From assembly GCA_002077065.1 (NCBI GenBank), contig NAJO01000025.1, forward strand, positions 674,957-738,956: a stretch of DNA of 64,000 bases, in the 5' to 3' direction. This document shows positions 43,999-54,039 of the stretch, in pieces. Both the position numbers and the translations under genes were made by a program. Each line of letters opens with the position of its first letter. The stretch's first letter is position 1. A model generated the notes under the pieces. It was not told where the DNA came from and searched no databases. It saw only the letters and a list, made by a program, of their open reading frames with translations. The DNA comes from Cryoendolithus antarcticus (taxonomy: Eukaryota; Ascomycota; Dothideomycetes; Cladosporiales; Cladosporiaceae).

Positions 43999-45006
43999 TT
44001 AGTACACGAATGGCACCATCTTCGCTCTGCCACGAGTTGCTCCCTTGCCGAAGGTTTTTTCATACCACGCTGCTGTGCCATGCGCAGTCACACCAAGGTT
44101 GACGATCACGAAGCCCATCGCACACAGCATCGTTCTGTTTACAATGCAGCCCGTCGGAGCCGTCAGTACGGCGAGTGCTACATATACCAAACACTCTGCG
44201 AAATAGTGCGGCGTATGCGTGTAGCGGAATAGAGGATGATGTGGTAGACTGTAGCGTGACTTCTGCGACATCGTTGATCGAGAGGACTTCGTCCGCAGGG
44301 AGTAGAGGTGAGCGTGGCATATGTTCTGTGCGATTGATGCGATCGCGAACAGGGCAAGAGGGAGTAGCTGCGGACCTGTCATTCGATCAAGAAGGTGATG
44401 GCTGAGGTCACAGCGACTGTGCAAAGCACCCTTCCCTTCGATCCAGATAGCAACGCTAAGGCCAATGTAGAATGCTTCGCCGATCAGCCAGTGACCAACC
44501 CACATTGTACTGTTGGACGAGCCAGTGAAACGGATGCTCTCGTACAGTCGTCGAGAGCCTTGCATGAACACACACAGCCAACCAAGGTAGACTTGCTGGA
44601 GAGTCATCGATGGTCGGCTCGGATCGACGTGAGCGGCGAGTGGAGGTATGAGAGGCCCAGAAAGTAGATGATCGGACGCCCACACTAGTGAAAGCACGCC
44701 GCTCGTCACGTAGAAGGCAGTGAACCAGGAATGTGGTACTTGTGTTGCCGCGACAAGGGCCAGCAGCCTGGAAATGGAAGACGGAGTCGTTGGTCTCTTC
44801 TGGTCCAATGACTGCTGTTCACCAGAGGTAGTCCGCGCGCCATAAGCAAGGAATCGGGATGAGAGAGCGGGAACAGAGGAGACTGCTAAGACCTACCAAT
44901 CGCGTGAGCATGGACAGCTGTCTGCTGAGGTTGTCAGGGAGAGGCCCACGGCTGCAGCTGCGCCCAGGAAGCAAAGTCGGATGCAGTCCACCAGGTCCAA
45001 TGCCAT
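43999..45006 (-). CDS. DFG10: Polyprenal reductase (DFG10/SRD5A3 family)
   Basis: ER membrane enzyme of the steroid 5-alpha-reductase C-terminal fold, acting in dolichol synthesis for N-glycosylation; the family reduces the alpha-isoprene unit of polyprenal/polyprenol. Exons 45006-44950 and 44892-43999 over a 57-nt intron give 316 residues. The donor is weak (GTGGGC), but only this join links the short N-terminal exon (MALDLVDCIRL) to the SVPALSSRFLAYGARTT segment typical of the family and avoids a TAG. Other motifs: PHSWFTAFYVTSG, FMQGSRRLYES, TPHYFAECLVY and a final AWYEKTFGKG. About six helices. It is divergent from the reductase gene at 45372 across 365 bp. Confidence 0.85.
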
Positions 45007-45371
45007 TGGAACCAAGTCTTCCACTGCGGTAATAATGTCGAATAGTAACAGCAAACGAGGGACACTGGTGAGAGAATTGACCAAACGGGTTGTATCTGCT
45101 TGCGATCCCGAGCTCCGCGTGCACAGACTCGTCTCATCACGACGCAGCACTTATCAGCCTCCTCGGCTCACCCACGCACTCATCACACCACGGACGGCCG
45201 TAAAGGTCTCCTTGTCCGGGAGCACGGCACAATCGCTATCCGCGTCAGATTGTGTCAGATTGCAGTCCATGCAACACTACAATTAGCAGACATTGAAAAA
45301 GATTGATGTCTCTGGGCGCCAACGAAGCATCACAATCACGTTGCAGGTAAAACTCACACTCACGGACCGCG
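45007..45371. promoter_or_regulatory. Bidirectional intergenic region, DFG10 / NAD(P) reductase
   Basis: 365 bp between divergent start codons; contains both promoters. No specific site recognised. Confidence 0.4.
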
Positions 45372-46436
45372 ATGACAGACACAAACGCAGGCAAGATAGT
45401 CCTCGTGACCGGAGGCACCGGCTTCATTGGCAGCCACTGTATCTTACAACTCCTGCAAGCCGGCTACCAAGTGCACACCACACTCCGCAAAGCCAGTCGC
45501 GCTGATGAGATCAAAGAGGCAGTCCGCAATGGCGGCGTCAGCGAAGCTCAAGCCAACGGCATCAAGTTCTTCACCGCCGATCTGATGAAGGACGAAGGCT
45601 GGGAAGAAGCATGTGTCGGATCCATCTATGTCCTGCATGTCGCCAGTCCCTTCCCAGCCGCGCCACCCAAGCACGAAAATGAACTCATCATCCCAGCCCG
45701 CGAGGGTACTTTACGAGTCCTTCGTGCTGCGAAGAAAGCTGGCACTGTCAAACGAGTCGTCATCACTAGCTCATACGCAGCCATTGGCTACGGGCACGCA
45801 GATCGGACTACACCGTACACTGAGACCGACTGGACAGATCTCGATAGCGGCCGCCCAGTCCCTGCGTATCAGAAAAGCAAGACTATCGCTGAGAAAGCTG
45901 CTTGGGACTTCGTCAAGTCTGATGGAGGGTCACTCGAAGTCGCCGTCGTGAATCCCGTGGGTGTCTTCGGACCGCTGCTCAGCTCCAAGGGCGACAGCAC
46001 GAGTCTTGAGATCATCAAGCGCATGCTCGAAGGCGCCTTGCCTGGACTACCTCAGATCAGCTTCGGTGCCGTAGATGTGCGGGATGTGGCTTCCCTGCAC
46101 TTACTCGCAATGACAAATCCCAAGGCGGCGGGAAATCGGTATCTTGCAGTCGCGGATGGGCCATTCATCAGCTTCAAGGACATTTCGTCTTTCCTTAAGA
46201 AGGGTCTGCCGGGGCAGTCGAAGAAAGTGCCGACTATGCAGCTGCCGAACTTCGTGCTACGACTGGCGGCGTTGTGGGATCCTGCTGTGCGACTTATTAC
46301 GGGCGAGCTGGGCAAGACGAACAGTGCTAGCAATTCGAAAGCGAAGACGGAGCTGGGACACATGTTCAAAACGTCAGAGGAGAGCGTCGTGTCTGCTGCG
46401 GAAAGTCTGATCAAGTTGGGTGTTGTGAAGTTGTGA
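45372..46436 (+). CDS. NAD(P)-dependent epimerase/reductase (dihydroflavonol-reductase-like, extended SDR)
   Basis: Cytosolic extended short-chain dehydrogenase of 354 residues, single exon from ATG 45372. The nucleotide-binding motif TGGTGFIG is at residues 13-20. The active-site pair YxxxK is Y166 and K170 (AYQKSK), preceded by the ITSSYAA serine segment at 131-137. VVNPVGVFGPLL and VDVRDVASLHLLAM are further family motifs. It resembles dihydroflavonol 4-reductase or methylglyoxal reductase (Gre2-like) enzymes that reduce aldehydes and ketones. The exact substrate is unknown. No neighbouring biosynthetic enzymes suggest a pathway. Confidence 0.9.
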   Translation: MTDTNAGKIVLVTGGTGFIGSHCILQLLQAGYQVHTTLRKASRADEIKEAVRNGGVSEAQANGIKFFTADLMKDEGWEEACVGSIYVLHVASPFPAAPPKHENELIIPAREGTLRVLRAAKKAGTVKRVVITSSYAAIGYGHADRTTPYTETDWTDLDSGRPVPAYQKSKTIAEKAAWDFVKSDGGSLEVAVVNPVGVFGPLLSSKGDSTSLEIIKRMLEGALPGLPQISFGAVDVRDVASLHLLAMTNPKAAGNRYLAVADGPFISFKDISSFLKKGLPGQSKKVPTMQLPNFVLRLAALWDPAVRLITGELGKTNSASNSKAKTELGHMFKTSEESVVSAAESLIKLGVVKL

Positions 46437-46617
46437 TGGATGGTTGTGAGCACCACAAATTTCGGGCTATGAGTACGATCGTGGAGTTATGGGGTTGGTC
46501 GATACCAATTGTTAGCGAGTGTGGACATCTTATCATTAGCTCCCTAGTGCTCGGCACTTCCCTCCCAACTTCTCAGCCTGTCTACCTCCCGGCCTAGTAC
46601 AGCCACTCTCAACACCC

Positions 46618-47229
46618 TCACTCCTTCCCCAACGTCAGCGGCGGCAGAGAGATCACCCCGCCTGGCTGCGAATACACAGCAATAGCATGATCAAAGTACC
46701 CATCAATCTGACTCTGCACTCCCGGCGCCAAACCCTGATACGTCGCCGTTAGTTCACTCGCAATCACCGCCCCCAACTGATCCGCTTGCCCCTTCTGCTT
46801 CACCAACGTCGCCTTAGTTGTCTGGGTAAGACTGACCAAGCCCAGGAGAATGCTGTCAAACGCCGGCTTCTTGCTCTCAATATTGGCAAGAAAGCTCTTT
46901 AGCGTTGTTGAGAGGCTGAGTGTAGCCAGGGCGACTTTGAGCGAGCCGGCATCGTCGAGTAGACCGGAGGTCTGGGCAGTGGAGATCGCGGAGTCGGTAG
47001 CGGTGCCAACGTCGCTAGATTGTTTCTGGATTTTGAGGGCTGTGAAGAGGTTTAGGGGATCCTTTGCCTTGAAGGTGTTGAGGGTGTTGTTGAGCGTGGT
47101 GACTTTGGCCACGATGTTGCTCAGTGAAGAGACGATGGCCGTGGCGTCGCTGGCGGAGTCGCGTTTGAGGATGGGGCTTGCGGAGGAGATGGCGAGCAGT
47201 GTGCTGAAGACGAGGGCAGAGTACTTCAT
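46618..47229 (-). CDS. HsbA-type hydrophobic surface-binding / cell-wall protein
   Basis: Secreted protein of 203 residues with a signal peptide (MKYSALVFSTLLAISSAS) followed by a KR processing-like site (LKRDS). The mature part is helical, rich in Ala, Leu, Ser and Thr, with few aromatic residues and no Cys, typical of the HsbA/galactomannoprotein family. HsbA in Aspergillus binds hydrophobic surfaces and recruits lytic enzymes. No GPI-anchor signal is seen, so it is probably released or loosely wall-bound. ATG 47229. Downstream flank is tightly packed against the reductase gene. Confidence 0.85.
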   Translation of the reverse strand: MKYSALVFSTLLAISSASPILKRDSASDATAIVSSLSNIVAKVTTLNNTLNTFKAKDPLNLFTALKIQKQSSDVGTATDSAISTAQTSGLLDDAGSLKVALATLSLSTTLKSFLANIESKKPAFDSILLGLVSLTQTTKATLVKQKGQADQLGAVIASELTATYQGLAPGVQSQIDGYFDHAIAVYSQPGGVISLPPLTLGKE

Positions 47230-47809
47230 TGTGGCTTTCGGAGAGGTGTCGCAAAGCGTGCTATATTTGACTCAGGCTGTCTGAGTTTGCTCGTTGTCGC
47301 TGTGGTCTGGAGGTAGGTGCGATCACTAAACGATGAAGACGAGAACGCCCAACGGTGCAACAAGAGGACTGGGAATATGTATACTTGCCCTACAGGTGGC
47401 GCCATCCATGCAACTTCTTACTTTCACGCCTGTTTCTCTACACTTTGCACATATCCCCCTCAGCGACCAGGGCATGACTGGAGTGCCAGAGTATCACGAG
47501 CATCAGTCGTCTCAGGTCCGGACCTAGGTTCAGTGCGGTGGGGTTGAAGCCTCGGCTTCTCGTGACGCCAAGACAGATTGCTCTCATTCGCGTAACAGTA
47601 ATGTGATCCACTAGCCCCTTGACGTCGCTTTAGCGCTAAGACTTGCCTACAACAGTAGCTTCCCAGCCCTGTCAAAGGAAGATATCCAGTCATATGTGTG
47701 CATTTCTCCACTTGGTTGTGCAGGGAAGGGAAAGATATGCCGACCGTTGGAGCGTCTAAACTTTGTAATCTTCGCTACGGCACGAGCCTTGGGTATCGCG
47801 TGCTTAAAG
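47230..47809. other. Intergenic region between HsbA and PheRS beta
   Basis: About 580 bp holding the HsbA promoter and the 3' end of the synthetase gene. Nothing else recognised. Confidence 0.4.
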
Positions 47810-49684
47810 CTACATGAAATTCTCCAGGTTCAACTCCAACGTCGACGTCGGGAACGGCAAGTCAAAGTGCTTCAACACCTTTGGGTGCAAGATGCCGAAG
47901 ATGCCGATCTTCACTGCTGATTGGCCCTTCAGCTGGAGATAGATCGCCGCTACATGGCCGGCGAGATACGTTGAGTCTGTATAGTGGTCAGCAGCGAGTC
48001 CGTCTTCTAGACACGGTAAATACACACCTTCTACCTCCTCGATGAAGTACCCGGTCATCTCTCCCTTCTTCAGCTCATCATCCCTCGTGATCACTGCGCT
48101 CCGCAGCATCAACATCACCCGATCAAGCAGGCCATGCACCTGCTCGAAGCCACTACTCTTGCCGTACCACGCAGCAGCGAAGTGTCGCACATTCCGACTT
48201 CTTCGCTCGAGCTTCTCATCTTTCACACCGATGTCGCTCACTTCGAATATCTTCATCGGTACGGCATGCTTGCGATTTTCGCGGATCGTCTTGAGCAGGC
48301 CTGGCAAGAGTGATGTGCGCACAATCTGGTACTCAGCAGTCTTCGGGTTTTGGAGACGGACCGCTTTGTTATCGTCTGCCTTGTTCAGCCAGGCGTAGTT
48401 CTCGTCGTGTGAGCATAGGATTAGGGGCATGACTTCTGTCCACCCGGCCATTGCGGCTTCTAAACGCACAATATCGGCCAGCTTGTTGATCGGGAGCGCT
48501 GCTGCGACACCGTGCGATACTGAGGGGAAGTGGCGAGGGAGATTGTTGAAGCCGTAGGCAATTGCTGCATCTTCCATTATGTCGGCTTGGTGTAGGACAT
48601 CTGCGCGGGTGATGGGAATATCGATGTCTAGCAGATCGTCCGAGGTCTTTGATGGGCGCGAGGAGTGGCACATCTTGGTGAGCAAGGCAGAGATCTCGTC
48701 TCTCGAGAGCGTGAGTCCACAGATGGAGTTTATGAAGCTGGAGCTGACTGTCGTGGCGCGAGGGGAGAGATCGGGTGTTTCCCTTGACTCATTATTGTGA
48801 GGGGAGATGATCTTGACTGGCTCGATAGTGAAGGGTTCGGCGCAATACATGGAGAACATAGCTACGAGGATGTGGTTCACGATCTCGAGCTTAGTCTTGT
48901 CAGTGGCTGTTATGTCGATGAAGACGTCTCGTGTCTTGAGTGTGATCTTAGAGTGATTGCTGTTGATGATAGGCGGCATAGAGAGGACTGTGCGGTTTGC
49001 GTCGTAGATGATGGGGTACACCGGCTTGTCTCGAATGATGGGGAGATACTTTCGGAGTTGCAGGTCTTTCTGTGGAATTGTCAGTGGGCACGTCACTGAT
49101 GGCGAACAGCCTCAACATACTTCGAAGAACTCCATCATCTCCTTTGCATTCATCTCCTTCGTCTGATTAAGTGGGGCAAATTTGATCTGCTCTGGTGGCA
49201 AGGCCTCGTATGTAAAGGGACCCTTCAGCGTGTCAAGATCGTGCGTGCCGATAGCCACCAGACTCCGTTGTCGTGCGAGGTTTTGATGCAGCTTATCTTG
49301 CAACGAGATGAAGCTCTGGTATCGAGCCTCGTCGAACTTGACGCCACGTAAGATGGCACATGAGAAGTACTGCCGGACTTGCTGCGTTTCCGGCTTGACA
49401 GTCACCTCCAGCAACTTGCCATCTTTCGGTCTGCTCAGCCGATACTGCGGCATCGCTTGTCGGCCAAGGAAGACATTGAGGTTCATGGCAATGCCTTCGA
49501 AGCACAACATGTCATATCGGTTCGCGGGGATCTCGATCTTGAGCTGCGGCGGCTCTTCTTGGCCAGTAGTATCGTCGTCGAGCTCAATACCAAACTCGAA
49601 GCAGAGCTCGTCGAACTCATCGCGAGTGTACTCCTTGCCCAGTGCCTTGTAGAGGGCATGTTTGTCGACTGATATCGTCGGCAT
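47810..49684 (-). CDS. FRS1: Phenylalanyl-tRNA synthetase beta subunit, cytosolic
   Basis: Beta chain of the heterotetrameric cytosolic phenylalanyl-tRNA synthetase. Three exons: 49684-49121, 49069-48028 and 47976-47810, each intron 51 nt, giving 590 residues, close to the usual size for eukaryotic PheRS beta. Visible features: N-terminal [16 protein letters not shown], the [17 protein letters not shown] stretch typical of the beta subunit, the B3/B4 domain with [15 protein letters not shown], and the C-terminal core with [10 protein letters not shown] and [14 protein letters not shown]. Intron 2 has no stop and is a multiple of three, so its retention would add 17 residues. The alpha subunit is not in the window. 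Head-to-head with the PP2A scaffold gene. Confidence 0.93.
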
Positions 49685-50212
49685 GGTGGCGTATGGATGC
49701 GGGAAGAAGAGCGATAGACACGTTGACCGCCCTACTCCATACAGTCGCCACAGTCGCAGTCGGTCTTAAAGGCTCCTGTATCTGTTGCAATGTTGTCTTC
49801 CCTCACAAATTCAACATGTTGTCACGCATTGGAGTCATGTCAAAATTTGGAAGGGTGTGGCGCGGGTGTGGCGTCGCGATTCGCACTTGCAGAGCCGCAC
49901 ACAGCAATGTCCGTCCGATGAAGCTCTCACCACTGTAGCAACAGCGTTACCAAAATCCCAATACACCCTTGTCTTACTGTCTCCTCAGATCGCATTATCC
50001 TCCTCTCTTCTCTCTAAGCAGCAACTGGACACCCAAGATCACAGGCGCAAGCTCGCCGCGCCAAGCTCACCCACCACTCCGCCCTCGCCCTCCCCGCTGC
50101 CTCCTCCCACCCAACCCATACCACCGCCTGTCGTCACGCTACCGCTCTCTACTATCTCAAGACTGGACTGCTGGCAACACAGGTCGCGGCATACTGCACG
50201 CCGTCTGTCATC
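49685..50212. promoter_or_regulatory. Bidirectional promoter region, PheRS beta / PP2A scaffold
   Basis: 528 bp between divergent start codons of two housekeeping genes. The part nearest the PP2A ATG is pyrimidine-rich, typical of a fungal 5' UTR. Confidence 0.5.
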
Positions 50213-52347
50213 ATGGAGGACCAGGGTCAGAGCGACGAGCTGTACCCAATCGCTGTTTTGATCGATGAGCTGAAGGTGGGTGGGATAGTAGGAATTCGTT
50301 GGCACAACTTTACGCTTACACGTGATACAGCACGACGATGTCCTCCTGCGCCTCAATGCGATCCGCAGGCTGTCCACCATAGCTTTGGCGCTGGGCCCAG
50401 ACCGCACACGAGACGAGCTTATACCTTTTCTTGATGGTATGCACTCCTGACTTGAGACGGCGCCCATGCAGCATACTGACCAGACATGACACAGAATCGG
50501 TAGAGGACGAAGATGAGGTGCTCACAGCGCTCAGCGACGAGCTGGGCGGCTTCGTGGAATATGTCGGAGGTCCAGATTATGGCCACGTGCTCCTGTCACC
50601 GCTGGAGAACCTCGCCACGATCGAGGAGCCACTCGTCCGTGACAAGGTGAGTGCATTGAACAAGCTGCCAAGTTCTCTCATACTGACAATAAAAGGCCGT
50701 CGAGTCACTCAACAAGATCTGCGAGCAGCTCAGCCAAAAGCAGACCGAGGAGCACTTCATCCCTCTCACATTCCGCCTCTCCAAGGCCGACTGGTTCACA
50801 TCCAAGATTTCGGCGACTGGTCTCTACAACACTCCCTATCAAAACGCCAGCCCACAATTCCAGGAGCAGCTTCGCCAGCACTACTCACAACTTGTGCACG
50901 ATGAGACGCCCATGGTCCGGAGACAAGCCGCAAACAACCTTGCCAAGTTCGTTAAGAGCATGCCCGCGGCTATCGTCATCGAGGACATGATACCGCTGTT
51001 CCAGCATCTTGCCAGTGACGACCAGGATAGTGTACGGTTACTCACGGTCGATGTGCTGATTGCGATTGCGGAGGCGGTGCCAAAGGAGCAGCAGAGCAGT
51101 CATGGAGTCTTGCTGAGTGCTCTGCGGAGTCTGTTCGAGGACAAGAGCTGGAGGGTGCGATATATGGTGGCAGATCGCTTCGAGAAGATCGCAAAAGCCG
51201 TGGACGGCGAGGTGATTGAGAGAGATCTGGTCCCTGCATTCGTCAAGCTGTTGAAGGACACGGAAGCGGAGGTCAAGAGTGCAATTGCTGGGCAAATACC
51301 AGGTACGTTGATATCGCGTGGCTTTAGAGCTGCACAAGCACTGACAACATCTAGGCTTCTGTCAACTTGTCGACCGGCAAGCGCTGCTCCGCGACATCAT
51401 GCCTGCAATCGAAGAGCTGGTCTCTGACTCCTCGCAGCACGTGCGCGCAGCGTTTGGCAACCAGATCAGTGGCCTTGCGCCCATCCTCGGCAAGCAAGAA
51501 ACACAGGAGCACCTGCTTCCCATGTTCTTGCAGATGCTGAAAGATGACTTCCCAGACGTTCGACTCAACATCATCTCGAAGCTCGAGGCTGTGAACGCAG
51601 TCATCGGGATCGACTTGCTTGCACAGTCGCTACTTCCGGCCATTGTGCAGCTCGCCGAGGACAAGCAGTGGCGTGTGCGACTTGCGATTATCCAGCATGT
51701 GCCGTTACTTGCAAGCCAACTTGGCGTACAATTCTTCGACGAGAAGCTCAGCACGCTATGTATGAGCTGGCTGGGCGACACTGTCTTCAGCATCCGAGAG
51801 GCAAGCACACAGAACCTGAAGAAGCTGACAGAGGTCTTTGGAGTGGAGTGGGCCAGCAGCGCCATTGTACCGAAGGTAGCTGCGATGGCTGAACACCCCA
51901 ATTACCTCTACCGGATGACGACTTGCTTTGCGGTGTCGGTATGTATTGCCTTGTTTCCTCCATTCATTGCACACCAGTACTAACAAGATGCAGACCCTCG
52001 CTCCCGCACTCAGCCTCTCAGTCATCGCCCGCTCGGTACTACCCATCCTAGCCCAGCTGGTCAACGACCCGATCCCCAACATCCGCTTCAATGTCGCCAA
52101 ATCTTATGCAGTCCTCATCGACATCTTCCGCCGCGTGCCTGACGATGACAGCTCGACGCTTGTCAAGCTCCAGGCCTCCGGCGCACAAGGCAATGGTAGC
52201 TCGAAGGGCCAAGAGATTATCCGCTCTGAAATCTTGCCACCTCTGGAGAAGCTAATGCAGGATGATGATGTGGACGTGCGATTCTTTGCCTCGACTGCTG
52301 CGAACGGCAGTGGACTCGATGTTGGCGGAGACGCCATGGAGACTTAG
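50213..52347 (+). CDS. TPD3: PP2A scaffold (A / PR65) regulatory subunit
   Basis: Structural A subunit of protein phosphatase 2A that holds the catalytic C and regulatory B subunits. Six exons: 50213-50275, 50331-50436, 50495-50646, 50696-51302, 51355-51938 and 51994-52347. Introns are 55, 58, 49, 52 and 55 nt; the last has a perfect TACTAAC branch site near 51979. All joins keep phase, giving 621 residues. HEAT repeats run throughout, with repeated signatures such as [51 protein letters not shown] and [18 protein letters not shown]. The C-terminal Ser/Gly/Gln insert (about 565-580) is typical of fungal orthologues. Confidence 0.95.
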
Positions 52348-52867
52348 ACGGTCGACATGCTGCGTGCTGGCCGGCGTCAGCCGAGAGGGAGATTGGGTAA
52401 CCCTGGTACTGGCCCGGGCACTGTTGTTGGACTTGACGCTGACGGCTTGGGAAGGAGGGATAGCCTGGGCTGAGGTACCGCGAGGTCTGCGAAAGACCGA
52501 ACTCACTCAGTCCCGCGAGTCGCTTTCGTGGCCATGGGGAGTCAATGCCAGCTCTGCGTCTCCCGCACTTTTGTCAAGCATACACTAGCAACTAGGTAGA
52601 CGCCGATACGATTTCATCTTGGAGTCATTCTCAGGGAGTTTCCAGAAGAATTGTTGAACATACGGAGGTTGGTCTGAGCACAACGTCTCCTATGTAACAG
52701 AGCATTTCCTTCTCGTCGCACCTCCCTGAATTGCAGTATCTTCATTGCTTTCACAGCGCACTAGGAATTCCACGTACACTACCAGCGCTGTTCCAAAATT
52801 TCTATACACTGATTTGGCATTAGAGCTCTCCCTCCACTCGGTCACAGTAGCTCCGATATCACTCGCC
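52348..52867. other. Intergenic region between PP2A scaffold and F-box-like copy E
   Basis: About 520 bp; includes the terminator of the PP2A gene and the promoter of copy E. No gene recognised. Confidence 0.4.
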
Positions 52868-53425
52868 ATGTCTACATCTTCCGTCTTAGTCATTTCAGAG
52901 AAGCTTTCTGGAGATGAAGAGCCTTGGACCCTTCTCCTTGCACAAAAGGTTTGTAAGGGATGGCGCGATGTGGTTGACAAGTCGAGGCTGCTGCAGATCT
53001 GTCTGTTCTATGAGCGAGATTCCTCTGCATCAGTTACCAAATGGTCGCCTGGACACGAGCCTGTGGGCATGACCCCACTTCTCGTCAACACAATTCGTAG
53101 TACTAGTGTTGTGCTGCGTGAGAGCAAGGATCTAGGATCGTCGCTGCGTCCAGAGAGGTTAACATATCGATCCAGTGCATTGAGAATGCACGCTATTCCG
53201 CGCTCTGAGCCACTGGCACCGGTGTACTTTGCGACATTGCGCCCTTTTACTTGTAGCATTGGACTAGATGAGCCAGGAAACAAGGAGCTTCCAGCGGATA
53301 AGACGTTGATTTCGTCTTTCATACGCATTGTCGGCGAGCTCACATTCTCTACGAGAATGTACTCTGCTCACTTACAGAACTGGGGATCCTTCAGTCGCAT
53401 CAATCGGAGTCAGGAGTCTACTTAG
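52868..53425 (+). CDS. F-box-like family protein, copy E (diverged)
   Basis: 185-residue protein, ATG 52868. It matches the second half of the family block well (WTLLLAQKVCKGWRDVV, SRLLQICLFY), but the first helix is changed, with EKLSGDEEP in place of the PELLE segment. A TYRSSALRMHA stretch corresponds to the SSAxRMYL block of copies A, B and D. It stands alone rather than in a divergent pair and is the most diverged copy. Function unknown. Confidence 0.6.
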   Translation: MSTSSVLVISEKLSGDEEPWTLLLAQKVCKGWRDVVDKSRLLQICLFYERDSSASVTKWSPGHEPVGMTPLLVNTIRSTSVVLRESKDLGSSLRPERLTYRSSALRMHAIPRSEPLAPVYFATLRPFTCSIGLDEPGNKELPADKTLISSFIRIVGELTFSTRMYSAHLQNWGSFSRINRSQEST

Positions 53426-54039
53426 CAGAAATGGCAGTCAGAGATCATGTCTTAGGTTTTGCAGTAGGCAGACCACTTCAGCAACCACCTGGCAGGGGAG
53501 TATGGCTGGTTTGGGCGCCAAGACAGGGCGTTGAATGTGATGCCACCGTCGCCATCGCGCACACCGGCAAAGATCAGGAGGATACGTGACGAACGGACTG
53601 GGTAGAGGTGAAGGCGTCCGCTTGGCCCATGGGTACGTATGTCCTGCTTACCTGTGATGGAGTATGAGGAGATGATCAAAAAGAATCGTATTCCAATTGT
53701 CATCGATACCGGAATACCACGCAGGTAATTACAGAGTAGATGAGCGTGCAACTGATGAACGTCGGAGCAAGTTGTAAGGACACGAACTTTTGGTAGCTCT
53801 GCCTACTGTTTTATGTTTGAGCAAAGCCTACTTCAGCACTCATACTTCAGCCGTGCCGTCACAGGTCGTGGTCTCGTATTAGTACCTCAGATAGCTAGTC
53901 GTGACTGCACGAAGCCATGCAAAGCACCTCGAAGGCGTTCGATCTTGAGCTCAGACTCATCGCAACAAGCAAGTCCTTTTGTGAGCAATCAAGCAGATAG
54001 CCGTGGACCCGGTTCCCATGGGATTTGATGCGCAGTACA
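53426..54039. other. Intergenic region between convergent genes
   Basis: About 610 bp between convergent copy E and the Spp1-like gene. Nothing recognised. Confidence 0.4.

Noticed and set aside
45372..46436. Secondary-metabolite cluster around the NAD(P) reductase
   Set aside because: No PKS, NRPS, terpene synthase, P450 or cluster regulator nearby; neighbours are housekeeping or secreted proteins.
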